NCBI GenBank assembly: GCA_046155815.1
Contig: JBJXFY010000315.1
Location: 1-14,299, forward strand
DNA: 14,299 bases
DNA from: JBJXFY01 sp046155815
GTDB lineage: Bacteria > Verrucomicrobiota > Verrucomicrobiia > Limisphaerales > CAIMTB01
Direction of reading: 5' to 3'
The stretch's first letter is position 1. The number at the start of each line of letters is the position of its first letter. Position numbers and translations under genes: made by a program. Of the stretch, positions 1-5,110 are shown in pieces. Below the pieces are notes generated by a model, which was not told where the DNA came from, searched no databases, and was given only the letters and a program-made list of their open reading frames with translations.

Positions 1-49
1 AGGATTGCTGCCAGCCGGACCTCCCCGCGATCTGGGCGCCAGCGCGGCC

Positions 50-1000
50 TCAGAAACTCACCCGCCGCTGGATGTGCCGGCTGCGGGCGGCCTCCTCCTC
101 GCGGTGGCGGAAAACGAGGATGGCCTGCGCCGTCTGGCTCGCGACGCTGGCGCAGAGGTTCAGGTCGTTCAGGTCAAAATGCCCGGGCCGCGCGCCGGTC
201 AGGAACAGCACGCCCAGCGCCCGGCCGTCGCGCACCCCCGGCTGGAGGATGAGCGAGGGCGTCTCCCAGCCCGCGCGCGGGAGTGCCTTCAGCTCCGCGT
301 CGGCGTCCAGGTCGGCGACGAGGCGCGGGCGGCCGTCCGCGACCGCCCGCCCGAGGACGCCGCCGGCCAGCGCCTCGCACGCGGCCGCGTCGAGCGTGAG
401 CCCGTGCGCGCTGCGCAGCTCCCAGCGGCCGGTGAACTCACCCTGCACCGCCGCGCCGCCGCCATCCGCGCCCGTGCCCAGCACGAGCTGCCGGACCACG
501 ACCTCGAGCAGCGCGTCCAGCCGCGTGCTTTCGCCGATGGCCTTGCCGATCTCGTGGAAGACGACGACCTGCGAGTTCAGCCGGCGCGTGCGCGCGTTGC
601 CGGCGCGGATCATCGCGAAGAGGAACGCCGCGCCGGCCTCCGCGTCCACGTGCAGCAGCGTGTGAAAGGTGTCGCGCCCCATCCGCACCAGCCGCGTGCC
701 CGGCTCGGCCAAGGCCGTCGCCGAACGCGGCTGGCCGTCGAAGATCGCCATCTCGCCCACGGGATCGCCGCGGCCCAGCAGCGCGAGCGTCTTCACGCCG
801 CCGGCCGCGCCGCCGGTCCGCTTCTCGATCCTCACGGTGCCCGCGACGATGAAGTACATCGCGTCCGCGGCGTCGCCCTCGGCGAACAGCGCGCCGCCTG
901 CGGGCATCTCCCGTTCGGTGAGCGCGGCGGCGAGCTTCGCGAGCGCGGCGGGGGGCAGCGCGGCGAGGGCCGGCACGGCGCTGGACAAGGCGGCGCTCAT
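50..1000 (-). CDS. Cyclic nucleotide-binding domain plus GAF domain sensor protein
   Basis: A 316-residue soluble protein with two domains. Residues about 12-120 form a CRP-type cyclic nucleotide-binding beta-roll; the phosphate-binding cassette is clear (GEMAIFDGQPRSA, residues 82-94, with the Glu and the Arg-Ser pair that contact the cyclic phosphate in this family). Residues about 140-300 look like a GAF domain ('LDALLEVVVRQL' opening, 'LGVLFLTG' core strand, 'ASVASQTAQAI' final helix). There is no helix-turn-helix, kinase, cyclase or phosphodiesterase domain, so it is not a CRP-like transcription factor and has no visible output domain. The ATG (998-1000) lies one base after the stop of the pilT gene, so the two are almost certainly co-transcribed and perhaps translationally coupled. 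A role in ligand control of pilus retraction is inferred only from this linkage; the ligand (cAMP, cGMP or other) is unknown. Confidence 0.88.
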   Translation of the reverse strand: MSAALSSAVPALAALPPAALAKLAAALTEREMPAGGALFAEGDAADAMYFIVAGTVRIEKRTGGAAGGVKTLALLGRGDPVGEMAIFDGQPRSATALAEPGTRLVRMGRDTFHTLLHVDAEAGAAFLFAMIRAGNARTRRLNSQVVVFHEIGKAIGESTRLDALLEVVVRQLVLGTGADGGGAAVQGEFTGRWELRSAHGLTLDAAACEALAGGVLGRAVADGRPRLVADLDADAELKALPRAGWETPSLILQPGVRDGRALGVLFLTGARPGHFDLNDLNLCASVASQTAQAILVFRHREEEAARSRHIQRRVSF

Positions 1001-1001
1001 G

Positions 1002-2063
1002 TCACATCAGCCCGGCGAGACTCCTGAGTTCCGCCGGATGGCTGCACTTCATCAGCGCGTCGTCCGCGGACACCGCGCCTTCCTGCACGAGCTGGGCGAG
1101 GGACTGCTCCATCGTGCGCATCCCATCGCGCGAGCCGGTCTGGATGGCGGAGTAGATCTGGTGCGTCTTGGCCTCGCGGATGATCGCGCTGACGGCGTGG
1201 TTCACCACCAGCACCTCGAACGCCGCCACCCGCCCCGCGCCGTCGGCCTTCGGCAGGAGCGTCTGCGATACCACGCCCTTCAGCGTGGCCGCGAGCATCA
1301 CGCGGATCTGCTCCTGCTGGTACGGCGGGAAGACATCAATGATCCGGTCCACGGTCTGCGCCGCGTCCGACGTGTGGAGCGTGGAGAGGACGAGGTGGCC
1401 GGTCTCGGCGAGCGTGAGCGCGGCGGCGATGGTCTCGAGGTCGCGCATCTCGCCGACGAGGATGACGTTGGGGTCCTCGCGCAGCACGGCCTTGAGCGCG
1501 CGCGGGAAGGAGAAGGTATCCGAGCCGAGCTCCCGCTGGTTGACGGTCGAGCGCAGGTGGGGATGCACGAACTCGATGGGGTCCTCGATGGTGACGATGT
1601 GCGCCTCGCGCTCATGGTTGATGAGGTTGATGAGCGCGGCGAGCGTGGTGGACTTGCCGGAGCCGGTCGGGCCGGTCACGCAGACGAGGCCGCGCGGCAG
1701 GCGGGCGAGCTCATGCACGCTCGGCGGCAGGCCGAGCTGCGCGACGGTAGGAATGTCCGCGCCGATGGTGCGCAGCACCGCGGCCACGCTGCTCTTCTGC
1801 ATGAAGAGGTTCACGCGGAAGCGCGACACGCCCGGCACGCCGATGGAGAAGTCCAGCTCGTGTTCCTCCTCGAACTTCGCCTTCTGGTCGTCCGTGAGGA
1901 TGCTGTAGGCGAGGCTCTTCGTGTCATCGGGCGTCAGCTCCTGCTCGAAGCCGCTGGGGATGAGCCGGCCGTTGATGCGGACCATGGGCGGACGGCCGGC
2001 GGTGAGGTGAAGGTCCGAGGCGCCGTACTGCACGGCGTACGCGAGGAGTTCCGCCATGTCCAT
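1002..2063 (-). CDS. pilT: Type IV pilus twitching motility ATPase PilT
   Basis: Hexameric AAA-type secretion ATPase that drives pilus retraction at the inner-membrane base of type IV pili. The 353 residues match the usual PilT length. An N-terminal PAS-like region has the PilT signature 'GASDLHLTAG' (14-23). The RecA-like domain has Walker A GPTGSGKS (131-138), an Asp box TIEDPIEF (158-165), Walker B NVILVGEMRD (199-208) and a His box HLVLSTLH (223-230). A C-terminal IIRE segment near 294-297 corresponds to the retraction motif AIRNLIRE. The reading frame is open 127 codons further upstream, but that stretch is Arg/Gly-rich non-homologous sequence, so I start at MDMAELL (2063; 2057 is the alternative). 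No Shine-Dalgarno is visible; a TTGACC box lies 36 nt upstream. It is followed after one base by the CNB-GAF gene and diverges from a second pilT paralogue. Confidence 0.95.
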   Translation of the reverse strand: MDMAELLAYAVQYGASDLHLTAGRPPMVRINGRLIPSGFEQELTPDDTKSLAYSILTDDQKAKFEEEHELDFSIGVPGVSRFRVNLFMQKSSVAAVLRTIGADIPTVAQLGLPPSVHELARLPRGLVCVTGPTGSGKSTTLAALINLINHEREAHIVTIEDPIEFVHPHLRSTVNQRELGSDTFSFPRALKAVLREDPNVILVGEMRDLETIAAALTLAETGHLVLSTLHTSDAAQTVDRIIDVFPPYQQEQIRVMLAATLKGVVSQTLLPKADGAGRVAAFEVLVVNHAVSAIIREAKTHQIYSAIQTGSRDGMRTMEQSLAQLVQEGAVSADDALMKCSHPAELRSLAGLM

Positions 2064-2069
2064 GCACGG

Positions 2070-2099
2070 AGTGAATGCGCCCCGCCGCGTCCGGGTCAA
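2070..2099 (-). promoter_or_regulatory. Predicted promoter of pilT (TTGACC-N18-TTCACT), possibly leaderless
   Basis: On the minus strand TTGACC (2099-2094) is followed after 18 bases by TTCACT (2075-2070). The first T lies 36 nt upstream of the A of the ATG at 2063, so standard promoter geometry would place the transcription start at or next to the start codon. If the second ATG at 2057 is used, the leader would be about 6 nt. The -35 box is good and the -10 weak. The same geometry is seen upstream of two other genes in the window, which raises confidence. Confidence 0.45.
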
Positions 2100-2178
2100 G
2101 GCGACGGTGTGGCGGCGCCGCCCCGCCGCCGAAAGGTGTCCGCGCAGCCCCGGCGCGTAGCCCAAGCCGCCGGCCTGG

Positions 2179-2231
2179 ACCGGCCGGTTCAGGCTGGCAG
2201 CCAGAACGACATGCCGGGCCGGCGGCCCGGC
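2179..2231. repeat. Cluster of three GC-rich palindromes between the divergent pilT genes
   Basis: Three inverted repeats are nearly back to back. ACCGGCCGGT (2179-2188) is a perfect 10-bp palindrome. GTTCaGGCT / AGCCaGAAC (2187-2207) has 9-nt arms with one A-A mismatch and a 3-nt loop. GCCGGGCCG / CGGCCCGGC (2213-2231) has 9-bp arms around one central base. There is no T-tract, so these are not ordinary terminators. They may be operators for the divergent genes or remnants of palindromic intergenic repeats; the sequence does not distinguish these. Confidence 0.5.
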
Positions 2232-2269
2232 CCACGATGCCCGATTCGGAATTGCCTCTCGCGGCTGGC

Positions 2270-2284
2270 TGGCCCTTGAGTTGC
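2270..2284 (+). promoter_or_regulatory. Possible sigma-54 (-24/-12) promoter upstream of second pilT
   Basis: TGGC (2270-2273), seven bases, then TTGC (2281-2284): the spacing is exactly that of the RpoN consensus TGGCAC-N5-TTGC, with the GG and GC dinucleotides in register. The intervening bases are less like consensus. The start point would fall near 2296, about 32 nt upstream of the ATG at 2328, with a purine-rich AGGAG at 2301-2305 that is rather far (22 nt) from the ATG to serve as its Shine-Dalgarno. In such GC-rich DNA a chance match is possible. Confidence 0.3.
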
Positions 2285-2327
2285 CGCGTTCCAGCCCGTC
2301 AGGAGAAACGCCCACACCTCTTACCCC

Positions 2328-3434
2328 ATGAGCGCCCCCGAAACCGCCCCGGCCACCCTCGCCTCGCTCCTGCACGCCCTCGTCCAGAACGAGGGCAGCG
2401 ACCTGCACCTGCAGGCCGGCGAGGCCCCCATGGCCCGCATCCACGGCGAGCTGGGGCGCTTCGAGCTAGCGCCGCTCACTGAGGCCGACGTGCGGCGCAT
2501 CGCCCGCGAAATCCTGGGCGACGACGACAAGCTCGCCGCCTTCCTCCGCGACAAGGACTGCGACACCGCCATCTCCGTTGAAGGCGTGGGCCGCTTCCGG
2601 GTGAACCTCTTCTTCCAGCGCAACCTCCCCGGCCTCGTCCTCCGCACCATCGGCACGCGCATCCTCACGCTCGACGAGCTGTCCCTGCCCGCCGTGCTCA
2701 AGGACATCGTGCAGGCGCCGGACGGCCTCATCCTCGTCAGCGGCGCCACCGGCTCCGGCAAGTCCACCACCCTCGCCGCGTGCGTGGACCACCTGAACGC
2801 CACGGAGAGCGTCCACATCATGACGCTCGAGGATCCCATCGAGTTCCTCCACGCGAACAAGCGCGCGCTCGTGAACCAGCGCGAAATCCGCCTCGACTCC
2901 GAGTCCTACGCCGCCGCGCTGAAGCACGTCCTCCGGCAGGATCCCGACATCATCCTCATCGGCGAAATCCGCGACATCGAATCCGTCACCACTGCGCTCA
3001 CCGCCGCGGAGACCGGCCACGTCGTGCTCGCCACGCTGCACACGCAGGACGCCGCCGAGACCCTCGAGCGGATCATCAACATGTTCCCCACGGACAAGGT
3101 GCGGCAGATCCGGATGCAGCTCGCGATGGGGCTGCGGGCGATCATCTGCCAGAAGCTGCTGCCGAAGGTCGGCGGCGGCCGGACCGCGGCGCTCGAGATC
3201 CTCGTCAACACGCCGCGCATCAGGAAACTCATCCTTGAGGGCGACACGCTGAAGATTCCCGCGGCGCTGCAGGCCGGCCGGCAGGAAGGGATGCAGACCT
3301 TCAACCAGGCGCTCGTGGAGCTCCTCCAGCAGGGCCGCGTGACCGAGGAGGACGCGCTGCGTTCCTCCCCCAAGCCCGACGAACTCAAGATGAACCTCAA
3401 GGGCATCTTCTCCGGCACCACCGGAATGAGCTGA
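2328..3434 (+). CDS. PilT/PilU-family type IV pilus retraction ATPase (second paralogue)
   Basis: A 368-residue secretion ATPase of the PilT family, clearly homologous to but distinct from its divergent neighbour. Visible motifs: 'GSDLHLQAG' (23-31), Walker A GATGSGKST (139-147), Asp box TLEDPIEF (166-173), Walker B DIILIGEIRD (207-216), and His box HVVLATLH (231-238). The tail 'MQTFNQALVELLQQGRVTEEDAL' resembles PilU and other accessory PilT paralogues, which act with PilT during retraction under load; whether this one is PilU in function is inference. The ATG at 2328 starts the homologous region directly. No other pilus gene (pilB, pilC, pilA) is in the window. The 288 bp between its stop and nusA hold no clear terminator for it, so read-through toward nusA is possible. 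Confidence 0.93.
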   Translation: MSAPETAPATLASLLHALVQNEGSDLHLQAGEAPMARIHGELGRFELAPLTEADVRRIAREILGDDDKLAAFLRDKDCDTAISVEGVGRFRVNLFFQRNLPGLVLRTIGTRILTLDELSLPAVLKDIVQAPDGLILVSGATGSGKSTTLAACVDHLNATESVHIMTLEDPIEFLHANKRALVNQREIRLDSESYAAALKHVLRQDPDIILIGEIRDIESVTTALTAAETGHVVLATLHTQDAAETLERIINMFPTDKVRQIRMQLAMGLRAIICQKLLPKVGGGRTAALEILVNTPRIRKLILEGDTLKIPAALQAGRQEGMQTFNQALVELLQQGRVTEEDALRSSPKPDELKMNLKGIFSGTTGMS

Positions 3435-3594
3435 GGGCCGCCGGGCCTTCGTGCTCGTCCTGGTGGCTGTCCGACAATACGCAACGGGAGCCGCCGCCCG
3501 CGCGCCCAATGCGGACAAGGTGACGGACTGCTGCAGCCCGCCCTGCCCGCGGACGTGGATGGACCGGGGCACGAGGGGAACGGGGAAAGAAGGC

Positions 3595-3624
3595 TTGACG
3601 CTCCTGCGGCCACATTCCTACGTT
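3595..3624 (+). promoter_or_regulatory. Predicted sigma-70-type promoter of the nusA operon
   Basis: TTGACG (3595-3600), an 18-bp spacer, then TACGTT (3619-3624), which matches the -10 consensus at its first, second and last positions. A start near 3631 would give a leader of about 92 nt before the nusA ATG, with a terminator hairpin inside it. The 160 bp upstream (3435-3594) show no gene or clear signal. Confidence 0.55.
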
Positions 3625-3641
3625 GCAACCCGATAAGTTCG

Positions 3642-3656
3642 GCTGGGCAGGCCAGC
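3642..3656 (+). promoter_or_regulatory. Small hairpin in the nusA leader, upstream of the attenuator
   Basis: GCTGG (3642-3646) and CCAGC (3652-3656) can form a 5-bp stem with a 5-nt loop, four bases before the terminator stem at 3661. It overlaps AAGTTCGGC (3635-3643), a near copy of the terminator's left arm, so alternative pairings in the leader can be drawn. The functional meaning is inference. Confidence 0.3.
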
Positions 3657-3660
3657 AGTG

Positions 3661-3689
3661 AAGTCGGAGAGCAATCTGCCGACTTTTTT
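3661..3689 (+). terminator. Intrinsic terminator inside the nusA leader (candidate attenuator)
   Basis: A perfect 7-bp stem, AAGTCGG (3661-3667) with CCGACTT (3679-3685), and an 11-nt loop, running directly into six T residues (3684-3689). It is the only textbook stem plus U-tract in the window. It lies downstream of the predicted promoter and 34 nt upstream of the nusA ATG, so it cannot end a known upstream gene without also lying in the nusA transcript. Either it attenuates the operon or it ends a ~60-nt small RNA. NusA stimulates intrinsic termination in well-studied bacteria, which makes feedback plausible. Confidence 0.75.
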
Positions 3690-3722
3690 GTTCTCTTGCG
3701 CCGGCCGGACGCTTGTCGAGCT

Positions 3723-5018
3723 ATGAACGCAGACCTGCTGGCCGTACTGGATTACTGGGAGCGCGAGAAGGGCATTCGTCGCGATCTCCTCGTCCAGGCC
3801 GTTGAAGAGGCGATGGTCACCGCCGCGCGCAAGGCGGTGGGCCCCGCCCGGGAACTGACGTGCACCGTGGACCCCAAGACCGGCGAGATCCGCGCGTTTG
3901 CGCGGCTGATCGTCAGCGAGAAGGTGATTTCCAAGCATGACCAGATCAGCCTCGCCCAGGCACGGCGCTTGAAGGCAGACGCCCAGGTCGGCGAGGAGCT
4001 GCTGGTCGAGGTCACGCCCACCAACTTCGGCCGCATCGCCTCCCAGAACGCGAAGCAGGCCCTGATGCAGCAGCTCCGCAAGCTCGAGCGCGAGCTCATC
4101 CTGGGCGAGTTCAGGGACCGCGTCGGCCAGATCATCAGTGGTTCCGTGCGGCGCTTCGACCGCTCGGATGTCCTTGTGGACCTGGGCAAGTTCGATGCCC
4201 TCCTCCCCAACAAGGAGCGCGTCCCGACCGAGGAGTACGAGGTCGGCGAGCGCATCCGCTGCTACGTCAAGGCGGTCGAGGAAACCCCCGGCGCCGCCGG
4301 CATCATCCTCAGCCGCGCCGCGCCCGAGTTCGTGCTGGAACTGTTCCGCGTCGAGGTGTCCGAGATCGCCGACAAGACCATCGAGATCAAGGGCATTGCC
4401 CGCGAGCCCGGTTACCGCACCAAGCTCGCCGTCTATTCACGCGACCCGAAGGTGGACCCCGTGGGCGCCTGCGTCGGCCTCCGCGGCCAGCGCGTGAAGA
4501 ACATCGTCCGCGAGCTGAACAACGAGAAGGTCGACATCATCCCATGGTCCGCCGACATCAAGGTCTTCGTCACGAAGGCGCTGTCGCCGGCGAAGCTGAA
4601 GGACGTGACCGTGGACGAGGCGAACCGCCGCGTGACCGTGCTGGTCACGACGGACCAGCTTTCGCTCGCCATCGGCCGCCGCGGGCAGAACGCCCGCCTC
4701 TCCGAGAAGCTCACCGGCTGGGCCATCACGGTCGAGGAAGAGCAGGCGGCCGAGGAGGGCTTCGACGAACAGCTCGCCACCAGCGTGCAGCTTTACGCGT
4801 CCATTCCCGGCGTCACCGCAGAGGAAGCGGGCGAGCTGGGCAAGTACTTCCACAAGCTGGATGACTTCCTCGCGGGCGTGGAGAAGCCCGAGGATCTGGC
4901 GACCGTTCTCGACCCGGAACGAGCCGGGGTGATCTTCGACCTCGTTCGGGCGCACGCCGCCCGCACCGGATTGGAAGCCCCGGCCGAGCCGGTCGCCGCG
5001 GAGGCCGCGCCATTGTGA
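3723..5018 (+). CDS. nusA: Transcription termination/antitermination factor NusA
   Basis: RNA polymerase-binding elongation factor controlling pausing, termination and antitermination. The 431 residues hold an N-terminal polymerase-binding domain (1-130), an S1 domain (about 135-200, 'GQIISGSVRRFDRSDVLVDLG'), and two KH domains, with GLRGQRVKNI (252-261) in KH1 and IGRRGQNARL (317-326) in KH2. A C-terminal helical tail (about 345-415) resembles a helix-hairpin-helix repeat, followed by a short Ala/Pro/Glu end. The frame is open upstream to 3555, but the ATG at 3723 begins the conserved sequence ('MNADLLAVLDYWEREKGI'), and the upstream part overlaps the terminator hairpin. No strong Shine-Dalgarno is present. 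First gene of a co-directional operon; rimP, its common upstream partner, is missing. Confidence 0.97.
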   Translation: MNADLLAVLDYWEREKGIRRDLLVQAVEEAMVTAARKAVGPARELTCTVDPKTGEIRAFARLIVSEKVISKHDQISLAQARRLKADAQVGEELLVEVTPTNFGRIASQNAKQALMQQLRKLERELILGEFRDRVGQIISGSVRRFDRSDVLVDLGKFDALLPNKERVPTEEYEVGERIRCYVKAVEETPGAAGIILSRAAPEFVLELFRVEVSEIADKTIEIKGIAREPGYRTKLAVYSRDPKVDPVGACVGLRGQRVKNIVRELNNEKVDIIPWSADIKVFVTKALSPAKLKDVTVDEANRRVTVLVTTDQLSLAIGRRGQNARLSEKLTGWAITVEEEQAAEEGFDEQLATSVQLYASIPGVTAEEAGELGKYFHKLDDFLAGVEKPEDLATVLDPERAGVIFDLVRAHAARTGLEAPAEPVAAEAAPL

Positions 5019-5023
5019 CCGCC

Positions 5024-5045
5024 GTGGCCGGCCGTACCGGGCCAC
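5024..5045 (+). other. Hairpin between nusA and infB
   Basis: GTGGCC (5024-5029) pairs with GGCCAC (5040-5045) around a 10-nt loop, five bases after the nusA stop. There is no T-tract, so read-through into infB is expected. It may be an mRNA-stability or processing structure, or chance in GC-rich sequence. The remaining ~65 bp to the infB ATG hold nothing recognisable. Confidence 0.3.
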
Positions 5046-5110
5046 CCCGACAGTTGTTTGGATGCCGACAGCGCCATGCCGGCATGTGTGAAGTCTGCCG
5101 TTACTGAAAT

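Noticed and set aside
1..49. Sequence downstream of the CNB-GAF gene
   Set aside because: Too short to assign; no terminator hairpin or T-tract was seen.
669..2279. Long open frame (536 codons) on the plus strand opposite pilT
   Set aside because: It is Arg/Gly/His-rich with no domain, and it runs antisense to a gene with clear PilT motifs. High GC content leaves long stop-free antisense frames.
2064..2444. N-terminal extension of pilT by 127 residues
   Set aside because: The extension is Gly/Arg/Ala-rich, overlaps the divergent gene and the palindromes, and PilT homology starts exactly at 2063.
3555..3722. Extension of nusA upstream to an ATG at 3555
   Set aside because: It would cover the promoter and the terminator hairpin, and NusA homology begins at 3723.
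5075..5086. Perfect palindrome CATGCCGGCATG between nusA and infB
   Set aside because: It has no loop, no T-tract and no second copy in the window; chance is adequate for 12 bp in GC-rich DNA.
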